DNA of 58,697 nucleotides from an uncultured Bacteroidia bacterium (lineage in GTDB: Bacteria > Bacteroidota > Bacteroidia > Bacteroidales > UBA932), in the NCBI GenBank assembly GCA_902796555.1, contig CADBPR010000016.1, positions 1 to 58,697 of the forward strand. The letters are read 5' to 3'. Of the stretch, positions 23,815 through 32,342 are shown in pieces. Under the pieces are notes generated by a model, which worked only from the letters and a program-made list of their open reading frames with translations, searched no databases and was not told where the DNA came from. A program made the translations under genes and the position numbers. Numbering within the stretch: position 1 is the stretch's first letter; each line of letters begins with the position of its first letter.

Positions 23815-25577
23815 AATTCAAGTACTTATCCATCTTCTTCGCGCTCCTGTGCGTTGCCTGTTGCCACAGAGGAACCCCGGTCCTGCCCGAAGACAATACC
23901 GCTTCCCTGACTGAAAAGCTGCCCGTATCCACGGACTTCGGGGAACTGTCTTTTAGCAGCGACAAGGCCCGCTATGCCCCGGGCGATATCGTCACCTTCC
24001 GGGCTTCCGCCCAGCGTTCCGGCGTGGGCGTACGGTACTGGCACCTGAGCGAGCTGGTTGAAGAAGCCGTGCTGGAGAACACCGCTTCCTGGACCTGGAC
24101 ACCCCCGTCCACTGACTTCCAGGGCTATTTTGCCGAGCTCGTCGCCAAGGACGCGGACGGTAAGCTGCGCTCCTTGGGGACCTGTGCCGTGGATGTATCC
24201 AGCACCTGGACGAAATTCCCCCGCTACGGCTATCTGAGCCGCTTCGGCGCCGATGCGCCGGCAGGTAAGCGGGCGCAGGTGATGCTGAACCTGAACCGCC
24301 ACCATATCAACGGCCTGCAGTACTACGAGTGGGCCTACGACCACCATCATCCCCTGGCCGGGACGCCGGAGAATCCGATGGAAGAGTGGGATAAGTATAT
24401 GCTGGGCACAACCTGCCGCAAGGACGTCATCGAAGACTACATCCGCTCCGGCCACCTGTACAACATGGCCTCGATGTTCTATAACCTGAACAACGGCGCC
24501 TTCGAGTGGTATGCAAAGGATGGATGTCAGGAGACCTGGTTTACCTTCAAGGACAAAAACCACAGCGTGAAGGATATGCATGACCTCGCCGTGCCGCCGT
24601 TCCGCAGCGACCTGCTGCTCACCGACCCCAATATCCAGGCGTGGAACGACTATCTTGCCCGCCAGACGGACGACGTGTACAAGGTGTATGACTTCGACGG
24701 TTTCCATATCGACCAGCTCGGAAACCGGGGCGCCATCTATGACTACAACGGAAAGGAAGTCTACCTGCCCACGGGCTATGCGAAAATCATTGAAACGATG
24801 AAAGCGGCCCAGCCCGGGAAATACCTGGTTTTCAATGCGGTAAGCGGATATGGACAGAAGGAGATCGCCGGTGCGCCGGTGGATTTCCTGTACAACGAGG
24901 TGTGGGAGTTCAGTTTCGGGGCGCTGAAAAACACCCTGGATGAGAACTACCGGATTGACCCTTCGCGGAATACGGTCATCGCGGCCTATATCCACGACAA
25001 GAACGACGGTTATTTCAATACGCCGGCCGTCCTGATGCTGGATGCGACGCTGTTCGCCCTGGGCGCATCGCACATCGAGCTGGGCGAGAAACTGATCTGC
25101 CATATTTACTGGCCTTCCTGCAAGATGGAGATGAAACCCGAACTGCAGAATGCGCTGGTGAAATACTACGATTTCCTGACCGGCTACGAGAACCTGCTGC
25201 GCGACGGCGGAAAGGAGAGCAAGCTGGCTGTCACGTCGCCGGATGTGCCGGTGGAATACTTGGGTCCTACGCGGGGGAAGGTAAATGTGTATGGAAAAAT
25301 TGTCGGGGGCAAGACGGTGGCCCATCTTTTGAATTTCAAAGATGCGGCCCATCTGAACTGGCGTGACGACGCTCGCAACCAGGCCGAGCCGAAGGAAATC
25401 AAGGAATTCCGGGTGACCATCCCGACCGTGAAATCCGTGAAGAAGGTCTGGGCCGCTTCGCCTGACTATGCGGGCGGTGCGCCGTGCGAACTGGCGTATA
25501 CCCTTTCTGCGGACGGGTCTTCCGTCACCGTGACGGTCCCGTATTTGAAGTATTGGACGATGATTGTTGTAGAATAA
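23811..25577 (+). CDS. GH66 dextranase-type lipoprotein
   Basis: This 588-residue lipoprotein (Cys17 in LCVAC) belongs to glycoside hydrolase family 66, which contains endo-dextranases and cycloisomaltooligosaccharide glucanotransferases. An N-terminal Ig-like domain (residues about 40-135, including the ARYAPGDIVTFRA strand) precedes the barrel. The family blocks are NRHHINGLQYYEWAYDHHHPL, FDGFHIDQLG with the predicted nucleophile Asp301, and YNEVWEF with the predicted acid/base Glu363. A C-terminal beta domain completes it. The length lacks the large insert expected for cyclisation enzymes, so plain endo-dextranase is more likely. It is the strongest clue to the substrate of the whole locus: alpha-1,6-glucan, cut at the cell surface before SusCD import. 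Confidence 0.92.
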   Translation: MKFKYLSIFFALLCVACCHRGTPVLPEDNTASLTEKLPVSTDFGELSFSSDKARYAPGDIVTFRASAQRSGVGVRYWHLSELVEEAVLENTASWTWTPPSTDFQGYFAELVAKDADGKLRSLGTCAVDVSSTWTKFPRYGYLSRFGADAPAGKRAQVMLNLNRHHINGLQYYEWAYDHHHPLAGTPENPMEEWDKYMLGTTCRKDVIEDYIRSGHLYNMASMFYNLNNGAFEWYAKDGCQETWFTFKDKNHSVKDMHDLAVPPFRSDLLLTDPNIQAWNDYLARQTDDVYKVYDFDGFHIDQLGNRGAIYDYNGKEVYLPTGYAKIIETMKAAQPGKYLVFNAVSGYGQKEIAGAPVDFLYNEVWEFSFGALKNTLDENYRIDPSRNTVIAAYIHDKNDGYFNTPAVLMLDATLFALGASHIELGEKLICHIYWPSCKMEMKPELQNALVKYYDFLTGYENLLRDGGKESKLAVTSPDVPVEYLGPTRGKVNVYGKIVGGKTVAHLLNFKDAAHLNWRDDARNQAEPKEIKEFRVTIPTVKSVKKVWAASPDYAGGAPCELAYTLSADGSSVTVTVPYLKYWTMIVVE

Positions 25578-25588
25578 TGATGCATGTT

Positions 25589-25987
25589 ATGAAAAAATAT
25601 CTGATTCTGTTGACGGTGCTGTTCCTGTCTGTGTTCGGCTGCAAGAAGGCCGCGCTGCCGGCCGTCACTCTTTCTTCCGACGCCACCGAGGTGAGCGTCA
25701 AGAGTTACAGCAGTGCCATCCTGTTCAACCTTTCCTGGGAATATACCGGCGGCAATGCGGAGATTGGCCAGACCTATGTGCAGTTCTGCACGGACAAGGA
25801 GTTCGTGTCTCCCTATGTCCTCAAATCCTCCGGCAATTCTTTTGTCGTTATCGGAAAGGACCTTAAGAAGATACAGGATACTTTCGGTGTTTTGGATGAT
25901 TATGAGTTGATTATCAGGCTTTTGGTTGAGGGCGACAATGTCCCTTCGGTCTATTCCAATAAAGTCAGGGTTCATATCGATATTTAA
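25589..25987 (+). CDS. Minimal SusE N-terminal-domain lipoprotein
   Basis: This 132-residue lipoprotein (Cys18 in SVFGC) consists of a single Ig-like domain similar to the N-terminal domain of SusE (VTLSSDATEVSVKSYSSAI, then LFNLSWEYTGG, then YELIIRLLVEGDN). The usual C-terminal glycan-binding modules of SusE are absent, so it is either a spacer or platform protein or a reduced SusE. Several in-frame ATGs lie at 25577, 25580 and 25589; the last starts the MKK signal peptide. It sits 11 bases after GH66 and two bases before the regulator gene. No aromatic binding platform is obvious. Confidence 0.75.
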   Translation: MKKYLILLTVLFLSVFGCKKAALPAVTLSSDATEVSVKSYSSAILFNLSWEYTGGNAEIGQTYVQFCTDKEFVSPYVLKSSGNSFVVIGKDLKKIQDTFGVLDDYELIIRLLVEGDNVPSVYSNKVRVHIDI

Positions 25988-25989
25988 CC

Positions 25990-26712
25990 ATGGTGCTGAA
26001 CAGGAAAAGCAATACGCCGTTGCATACGCAGGCGGAAGAGGTGCTGCGTAAGCTGATTGAGTCGGACGAATACAAGTCGGGGAAACTGCTTCCCAAGGAG
26101 GTGGACCTGTCTCGGCAGCTCCACATTTCTCGCAATACCCTGCGGCAGGCGACCACGAAACTGGTCAATGAGGGTCTGCTGGAGCGAAAGAAGGGCGTCG
26201 GCACGAAGGTGGCTCGCCGGGGCATCAGCGTGGGCGTCAAGAACTGGCTGAGTTTCTCGCAGGAGATGAAAATGCTGGGCATCGAGGTGAAGAATTATGA
26301 GCTGCATATTTCCTACAAGGGGGCGACGCCTGAGATTGCATCCTTCTTCGGCATCAACGAGGGGGACCGCTGCCTGGTGCTGGAGCGGTTGCGGGGCAAC
26401 AAGGACAATCCTTTCGTCTATTTCATTTCTTATTTCAACCCCGCCCTGGGGCTGACCGGGGAGGAGAATTATGTGAAGCCGCTCTATGAGATGCTGGAGC
26501 ATGACAAGGGGATTGTCGTGAAGACTTCCAAGGAGGAGATTTCGGCCCGTCTCGCGGGCGAGGCCATCGCCGCGAAGCTTGAGATGTCGCCCAGTGACCC
26601 GATTCTGATTCGCAAGCGTTTTGTCTACGATACGGAGGGGCGCCCGGTCGAATACAACCAGGGGTACTACCGCTCCGACAGCTTCACCTACACCATCGAA
26701 GCTACCCGGTAG
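25990..26712 (+). CDS. GntR-family regulator, HutC/UTRA type
   Basis: This 240-residue DNA-binding regulator has a winged helix-turn-helix at residues about 10-75 (YKSGKLLPKEVDLSRQLHIS, NTLRQATTKLVNEGLLER) and a UTRA effector domain at about 95-235 (CLVLERLRGNKDNPFVYFISYF, FVYDTEGRPVEYNQGYYRSD). UTRA domains bind sugars, sugar phosphates or related small molecules. It is the last gene of the dextran locus and most likely controls it, with a sugar phosphate from the isomerase block as a natural effector candidate. A GntR protein here is unusual, since Bacteroidota glycan loci are mostly run by SusR-like, hybrid two-component or ECF sigma/anti-sigma systems. No such protein is encoded nearby. 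Confidence 0.92.
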   Translation: MVLNRKSNTPLHTQAEEVLRKLIESDEYKSGKLLPKEVDLSRQLHISRNTLRQATTKLVNEGLLERKKGVGTKVARRGISVGVKNWLSFSQEMKMLGIEVKNYELHISYKGATPEIASFFGINEGDRCLVLERLRGNKDNPFVYFISYFNPALGLTGEENYVKPLYEMLEHDKGIVVKTSKEEISARLAGEAIAAKLEMSPSDPILIRKRFVYDTEGRPVEYNQGYYRSDSFTYTIEATR

Positions 26713-26842
26713 CCATTCCGAAAAATCAGCTACCTCATTCCAAAACCTTCCGCTTCGCTCCATCCCTCCCAAACAAGTTTGGGCCCCTCCCGTTCATGTG
26801 GCCACGGGCGGCCACAGGTTTTGAAACGAGGTAGCTGATTCT
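26711..26842. repeat. Structured intergenic inverted-repeat element
   Basis: Long arms of about 26 bases (26723-26748 against 26817-26842, about 23 matching) enclose two further perfect hairpins, CCCAAAC-AA-GTTTGGG and GTGGCC-ACGGGC-GGCCAC, and GTAGC/GCTAC repeats lie at the left edge. The element lies between convergent genes and could act as a two-way terminator. A related core at 21246 suggests a dispersed repeat, possibly a miniature element; no transposase or target duplication is visible. Confidence 0.7.
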
Positions 26843-26858
26843 TCTTCAGTCAGACCGG

Positions 26859-27749
26859 TCAGTCCATCTTGTAGACTTCGTAGTAGAGCTCGTAGGAGCT
26901 GCGCCACATGTTGTCGTAGAAGCCGTTCTGCGGGGGCTCGCTGCCGGCGGAGGGGAGGGCGAAGCGGAAGAGCCGGTCTTCGCCGCGTTCGCCGAAATAC
27001 ATCGTCGACGTCACATTCCCGGCGGTTATCGTCATCTGCCCCGTCGTGAGGTCCAGTTCCCAGGGATTCGTACCGGGCGGGAGGAGGTAGCGCAGACGCG
27101 GGTCCATATCCAGCGGGGCTTCTTTGCTGTAGGGGGAGAATACGCCCCAGAAATGGCCGTAGGCCCCGTCGGCGCCCGCCGTGTGGGTGATTTCACCGGT
27201 CAGTTTGTTGTTCTTGACGCCTTCGTTCATCGTGATGATGATGCGGTCGTCGTACTCAGCCTTGCCGAAATCACCGAACTCCGCGCCGCTGAGCTGGGTC
27301 TCCCAGGCCCCGTCGCCGCAAGCCGCAAGCCGCTGGTTGCAGCACAGTTTGACGTCGATAATCCGCCAGGTGCCCACATAGAAGGCATCGTAGGGCTTGA
27401 GGTAAATCCACCAGTCCATCTGCTTGCCGGAACCGGAGGTGACCGTCAGTTTGGCCCGCCGCTCGGGGTTGGAGAAATTGAGGGTGCCGCCCGGCGCAAC
27501 GCTGGCCGAGGCGCCGTAGGAAACGACCAGTCCGGTCACTTCCACCCGGCTGTAGTCGAAACCGTCCGACTCCATGACGAACAGGGTCGCACGGGCCCCG
27601 CTCCGGCCCCGCTCGATGACGGCCGTTCCCATCTGCCCCTTGATTTGAATCTCCAGCAGGGACATGTCGTTGTAGGCCAAGGGGCTGTCGATGGTCTTGG
27701 AACAGGCCGCGGCCGCAAGCAGCAATAAGATGAATATCAGGCGTTTCAT
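26859..27749 (-). CDS. Lipoprotein of unknown function, end of SusCD operon
   Basis: This 296-residue lipoprotein (Cys16 in LAAAAC; ATG at 27749 preferred over the upstream in-frame ATG that overlaps susD) is the last gene of the minus-strand locus. Residues about 20-115 look like an Ig-type domain (MSLLEIQIKGQ, then ARATLFVMESDGFDYS, then DWWIYLKPYD) as often found at the start of Bacteroidota surface glycan-binding proteins. Residues about 120-296 are beta-rich with many aromatic residues (GHFWGVFSPYS, NGFYDNMWRSSYELYYEVYK), lipocalin-like in pattern. A role as a surface glycan-binding protein fits its place five bases after susD, but I do not recognise the family. Confidence 0.75.
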   Translation of the reverse strand: MKRLIFILLLLAAAACSKTIDSPLAYNDMSLLEIQIKGQMGTAVIERGRSGARATLFVMESDGFDYSRVEVTGLVVSYGASASVAPGGTLNFSNPERRAKLTVTSGSGKQMDWWIYLKPYDAFYVGTWRIIDVKLCCNQRLAACGDGAWETQLSGAEFGDFGKAEYDDRIIITMNEGVKNNKLTGEITHTAGADGAYGHFWGVFSPYSKEAPLDMDPRLRYLLPPGTNPWELDLTTGQMTITAGNVTSTMYFGERGEDRLFRFALPSAGSEPPQNGFYDNMWRSSYELYYEVYKMD

Positions 27750-27753
27750 GGGA

Positions 27754-29256
27754 CTAAAAGCGATTGTTGTTCTCATGGTCTACATTCGGGTTGAGGTCGA
27801 TTTCCCGCTGGGGGACAGGGTAGAAGGCCGCGTCCTCCTCTGACAGTTTGGACGCTTCCCGGACCGTGGACGTGACCGTACCGGTACGCCGCAGGTCGAA
27901 GAGCCGGTTCCCTTCGAAGGCCAGCTCCAGAGCCCTTTCCTTGATGACTTCGCGGCGGAAGGTCTCGATGTCCAGCCCGGCGGCCAGGTCGGGGATGCCG
28001 GCCCGGCTTCGGATGCGGTTCACGATGGGATAACCCTCGTCGGGCCCGGCGGCTTCGGCCAGCACCAGGGCGATGTCGGAGTAGCGGAGCAGGTAGGGCC
28101 TGGCGCTCGTCCGTTCCCCGATGAAGTCGGAATCGACGTATTTCGCGCTGTAATACTTGGCTCCGGAAGGAATGGAAATCGGACTGCCGTACTGGTCAAA
28201 GAACTGTCTGTGAATCAGCTCCGTGCGTCGTTTGTCGGTGGACAGGAAACTCTCCACGAAACTGTCTTCCGCGATGAATACGCCCCAGCCGTTGCCGTTT
28301 GCTTTCTGCAGGCTGCCGTCGCCGTATTTGAGATAAATCGGGACGGCGCTGTTGTTCGGGAGGAACTGCAGGGGAATCTTCGTGTACATGCCCTCATGCG
28401 TACCGCTGCGGTCCGTCGCCATGATGAAAATGTGCTCGGGACCGTCCGGGGCATTGACGTCATAGATGTGCCGCAGGTCCTCGTCGAAGCCATAGACGGA
28501 AGGGTCGGCGGCCATGACTTTCCGGGCCTGTTCGGCGGCCAGGGCATAATAGGTGTCGGGGTCATAGCTGAGGGAACGGTAGCCGGGCGCGTTGTAATGC
28601 TTGCCGGAGGCGACCGTCAGATAGGCTTTCGCCAGCAGGGCCTGTGCGGCCACCTTGTCGGCGCGGCCGAAAACCTTGTTGACTACCAGCAGGCTTTCCG
28701 CGCGTTTCAAATCGGCGAAAACGACCTCCCAGATGGCCTGGGTGCTTTCGGCCAGTGCCGGGGTCGTCTGGTCCAGCGTGACGATGGCCGACAGGGTGAG
28801 GGGGACACGGCCGAAGGTGCGGACCAGGTTGAAATAGTTCCAGGCCCGCAGGAACAGCGCCTCGCCCAGAATCCGGTTCCGGACATCCTCCGGAATCGGG
28901 CAGTCTCCGATGCGGTCGATGACGGTGTTGGCGCGGTTGATGCCGATGTAGCAGTATTTGAAATAATACCAGGTGAGTTCCGTGTTGGCGGTGAAGGTCC
29001 AGTTGTCCAGCAGGTGGATGTCGCCCGGCTCGTCGCTTTTGGCATACATCGTTTCGGTCGGAATGTCTCCGATGTACCAGATGCCGCGCAGGTATTCCAG
29101 GTAGTTCAGGGCATTGTAGGCATACATAAGGCCGGATTCGGCATCAGCCTCGGTCCGGTAGAAATTGCCGGTGGAATAGAATCCGTACGGTTCCTCGGCC
29201 AGGGAGCAGCCCCCGGCCAGCAGAATGGTCAATAGCAGGGATAATCTCGTTTTCAT
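27754..29256 (-). CDS. susD: SusD/RagB-family lipoprotein
   Basis: This 500-residue SusD homologue (Cys17 in LAGGC) partners the SusC encoded just upstream on the same strand. Family blocks include LGEALFLRAWNYFNLVRTFGRVPL in the helical TPR-like part, YLLRYSDIALVLAEA, RSRAGIPDL, and the C-terminal KERALELAFEGNRLFDLRRTG with YPVPQREIDLNPN. It lies four bases after susC. With GH26 and GH37 enzymes in the operon, its ligand may be a mannan or another plant or fungal glycan; the sequence alone does not tell. Confidence 0.96.
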   Translation of the reverse strand: MKTRLSLLLTILLAGGCSLAEEPYGFYSTGNFYRTEADAESGLMYAYNALNYLEYLRGIWYIGDIPTETMYAKSDEPGDIHLLDNWTFTANTELTWYYFKYCYIGINRANTVIDRIGDCPIPEDVRNRILGEALFLRAWNYFNLVRTFGRVPLTLSAIVTLDQTTPALAESTQAIWEVVFADLKRAESLLVVNKVFGRADKVAAQALLAKAYLTVASGKHYNAPGYRSLSYDPDTYYALAAEQARKVMAADPSVYGFDEDLRHIYDVNAPDGPEHIFIMATDRSGTHEGMYTKIPLQFLPNNSAVPIYLKYGDGSLQKANGNGWGVFIAEDSFVESFLSTDKRRTELIHRQFFDQYGSPISIPSGAKYYSAKYVDSDFIGERTSARPYLLRYSDIALVLAEAAGPDEGYPIVNRIRSRAGIPDLAAGLDIETFRREVIKERALELAFEGNRLFDLRRTGTVTSTVREASKLSEEDAAFYPVPQREIDLNPNVDHENNNRF

Positions 29257-29260
29257 AGCC

Positions 29261-32200
29261 TCAGAATGTCAGTTCGATACCCAGGGAAAATTTGCGGAAT
29301 TTGGGGTAGCCGCCCCAATAGATGCCGTCCAGCCCGACTTCGGGGTCATAGCCGTCGAAGCGGGTGAAGGTGTACAGGTTGTCAATCGTGAAATAGGCCC
29401 GCGCCTGTTTGAACCAGCGTTTCCCGATGTCCAGGGTGTAGCCTATGTTGATGTTCTGGATGCGGAGGTAGGAGCCGTCCTGGATGAAATAGTCGGACAG
29501 CAGGTACTGCCGGGCGTTGTTCAGCCGGGGGAACAGGTCGGTGGGGTTGTCCGGCGTCCAGCGGCGGGCCTTGACCCGCGGACTGAAGGTATAGCCGTTG
29601 TACAGCACGTCCGCGCCGTAGACCCCGTACAGGAAGACCGATACGTCCAGGCCTTTCCAGCGGGCGGACAGGTTCAGCGAGGCGGTGAAGTCCGGGTTCG
29701 GGTCGCCGATGATGCAGCGGTCTGCCCCGGTCAGTTCATAGTCGTCGTCCAGGTCCAGGTATTTCAGCTCGCCGCTCTGGTCCAGCAGGCCGGCGGCGTC
29801 GATGAAACCCGGGTCGGCCCCTTCCTGGATGATGCCCTTGACCCGGTAGCCGTAGAATACGTTCATCGGCTGCCCGATGGCCAGGATGTTGGCGTTCTGG
29901 TTGAACATGCCGATGGCGGGGCCGGTCACTTCGTAGTACATCCCCGTGCGGGCATCCCGGGACAGGCCGCTGGAAATGGCGTCGCCCAGGCTGAGCACCC
30001 GGTTCCGGTTCCGCGAAAAGACGAGGTCCGCGCCCAGGTGGAAGTCCCGCGTGGAGATGATGTCCGCGCCCAGTTCGATTTCGAATCCGGTGTTCAGTAC
30101 GCTGCCGTCATTGACCCAGATTTTGTCGTAGCTGGAAGTCAGGGGCAGGTATTTTTCGCGCAGCAGGTCGGTGGTTACCTTGTAATACCAGTCCGCCGTC
30201 AGCCGAAGGCGGCTGTCCAGTACTTTGATGTCTACGCCGACGTCGACCTGCGAGGTGCTCTCCCATTTGAGGTCCGGGTTCGAGATGCCGCCCCATACCA
30301 TGTAACGGTCGTTGGCTCCGGTCCGTCCGACTTCATAGCCCGGTCCGATGACGGTTTTCCAGGAGCCGGCGTTCCAGAATTTCTCCATGCCGTAGCGGTC
30401 CAGGGTCTGATAGGAATTGATGCCCTGGTTGCCGGATACACCGTAGCTGGCCCGCAGTTTCAGTTCGTTCAGCCAGGCGGCGCCCTGCAGGAAATCTTCT
30501 TTATGGACCTTCCAGCTGACCGCCCCGGAGGGGAAGAAACCCCATTTGTTGCGGGCGCCGAATTTGGTGGACCCGTCCGCCCGCATCGTGAGGGTGAACA
30601 AGTACTTGTCCAGCAGGGTGTAATTGGCCCGGCCGTAGAAAGACAGCAGCTTGCTGAGGTAGTAGCCGTCGTTGTAAATCTGCCGCAGGTCGGGGTCGCC
30701 GGCGTTCATGTTCTCATTGCGGAGCACGTCGTTCACGAAGCCCCGGGCGGTGGTGTACAGGCCGCGTTTTTCTTCCCGGTCGAAGGAATGTCCCGCCATC
30801 AGGGTGAGGTCGTGCCGGTCCGCCCACTGGCGGGACCAGGTCAGATAGGTTTCGCTCAGGATATCCTGGTACATGTCCATGTTGACCTTGGCGATGCCGT
30901 TGTTGTCGAAAGCGTCCTGGGAAGTCGTGGAGGCTTCGTAGATGTCCCGGGCGGCGGAATTGTAGCGGTAGTCGACCTGGGTGTGGAACTTCAGGCCCTC
31001 CACGATGGTCCAGTCCAGGGAAGCGGACTGGGCGATGTCCCGGCCTTTGGTCCGGTCGTAATAGTCGTCCAGGCGCACCAGCGGGTGGCTGAAATCCGTA
31101 GCGGAAGCGCGGTAGTAGCTGCCGTCTTCGTTGTAGACCGGCCACAAGGGGTTGCGGCCGTATTCCAGGCCGTCCATCCGGTTGCGGGTGGTGGCGGACA
31201 GGACGCTGTAGGTCGATACGGACAGGTTGTCCAGCAGGTTGTAGCGGAAGCCCAGGTTGACGTTCAGCTTCCGGTAGGAATCCTTTTTGTACAGGCCCTC
31301 GTCGTCGTAATAGTTGACGTTCAGGTTGAGGGATGATTTGCGGGAGGCGCTGTTTACGGCCAGCGTGGTGCTGTTGACCAGCGGTGTCCGCAGACAGAGG
31401 TCCACCCAGTCGGTGTTGGCCCAGTCTCCGTTCTGGATTTCCAGCAGGGAAGGGTAGTAGACCCCGCCCAGGGTCTGTCCGATGTACAGGGGCGCAAGTC
31501 CGCCGTTGACCTGTTCTTCGTTGGCGACCTGGGCCATCAGCATCGGGTCGTACCAGATGTCTAGCGGGGCGGACAGGGTGCTGATGACCGTCTGGTGGCG
31601 CAGGGTTGCGGAGGTGATGCCCTCCTGGGCGTTCCGGGTTGTGACCAGAATGACGCCGTTGGCGCCGCGCGAACCGTAAATAGCTGATGCAGAGGCATCT
31701 TTAAGAATTTCGATGGAGGCGATATCCGTCGTGTTGATGGACGTCAGCCCGCCGGCCTCGCCCATGGGGAAGCCGTTGACCACGATCAGCGGGGTGTTGG
31801 ACCCGTTGATGGACGAATTGCCGCGGATGCGGATGGTGGCCGTGGCGCCCGGGTCCTGCGAGGTGTTCATCACCTGAAGGCCGGCAGCCCTGCCCTGCAG
31901 CAGGCCGTCCACCGAACTGGCCGTAATGTCCGCCAGCGGGCCCGTCTTGACGGAGGCGACAGAGCCTGTCAGGTCGCTTTTGCTGACGGCGCCGTAGCCG
32001 ATTACGACGACGTCTTCCAGGGTCTGCACGTCCGGGGTGAGGACCACGTCATACCGGTCCCGGTCGGCCGTCACCGTGACCGTTGCATCCAGAAACCCCA
32101 GGAAAGAGACGGTCAGGACCGTGCCGGCAGGCGCGTCGAGGGTGAACCCTCCCTGCTCGTCCGTGGTGGCGAAGGATTTGCCGTCGGCCGAAAAGACGGC

Positions 32201-32341
32201 CGCACCGGCGACGGCTTGTCCCGAAGGGTCGGTGACCTGCCCCGTAATCTTGCGCGCCTGCGCCGCGGCCAGCAGCGGGAGGACCAGCGCCAGCACAAGG
32301 GCGAAGCGATTTCTATGTTTTTGCTGCATGTGGATTACCAT
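29261..32341 (-). CDS. susC: SusC/RagA-family TonB-dependent transporter
   Basis: This outer-membrane transporter of about 1026 residues has a signal peptide, a carboxypeptidase-like N-terminal domain (KITGQVTDPSGQAVAGAAVF), and a plug with LEDVVVIGYGAVSKSDLTGS, IRIRGNSSINGSNTPLIVVN and SIEILKDASASAIYGSRGANG, followed by a barrel ending in LTF. The frame is open to 32464 inside the upstream GH37 gene; the ATG at 32341 lies two bases from the GH37 stop behind an A/G-rich stretch, and 32329 is an alternative. It should import the products of the co-transcribed GH26 and GH37 enzymes together with the SusD encoded next to it. Confidence 0.95.
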   Translation of the reverse strand: MVIHMQQKHRNRFALVLALVLPLLAAAQARKITGQVTDPSGQAVAGAAVFSADGKSFATTDEQGGFTLDAPAGTVLTVSFLGFLDATVTVTADRDRYDVVLTPDVQTLEDVVVIGYGAVSKSDLTGSVASVKTGPLADITASSVDGLLQGRAAGLQVMNTSQDPGATATIRIRGNSSINGSNTPLIVVNGFPMGEAGGLTSINTTDIASIEILKDASASAIYGSRGANGVILVTTRNAQEGITSATLRHQTVISTLSAPLDIWYDPMLMAQVANEEQVNGGLAPLYIGQTLGGVYYPSLLEIQNGDWANTDWVDLCLRTPLVNSTTLAVNSASRKSSLNLNVNYYDDEGLYKKDSYRKLNVNLGFRYNLLDNLSVSTYSVLSATTRNRMDGLEYGRNPLWPVYNEDGSYYRASATDFSHPLVRLDDYYDRTKGRDIAQSASLDWTIVEGLKFHTQVDYRYNSAARDIYEASTTSQDAFDNNGIAKVNMDMYQDILSETYLTWSRQWADRHDLTLMAGHSFDREEKRGLYTTARGFVNDVLRNENMNAGDPDLRQIYNDGYYLSKLLSFYGRANYTLLDKYLFTLTMRADGSTKFGARNKWGFFPSGAVSWKVHKEDFLQGAAWLNELKLRASYGVSGNQGINSYQTLDRYGMEKFWNAGSWKTVIGPGYEVGRTGANDRYMVWGGISNPDLKWESTSQVDVGVDIKVLDSRLRLTADWYYKVTTDLLREKYLPLTSSYDKIWVNDGSVLNTGFEIELGADIISTRDFHLGADLVFSRNRNRVLSLGDAISSGLSRDARTGMYYEVTGPAIGMFNQNANILAIGQPMNVFYGYRVKGIIQEGADPGFIDAAGLLDQSGELKYLDLDDDYELTGADRCIIGDPNPDFTASLNLSARWKGLDVSVFLYGVYGADVLYNGYTFSPRVKARRWTPDNPTDLFPRLNNARQYLLSDYFIQDGSYLRIQNINIGYTLDIGKRWFKQARAYFTIDNLYTFTRFDGYDPEVGLDGIYWGGYPKFRKFSLGIELTF

Positions 32342-32342
32342 A

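Noticed and set aside
26711..26842. Insertion sequence remnant
   Set aside because: Inverted arms are present but there is no transposase fragment and no target site duplication could be seen, so it is reported as a structured repeat only.
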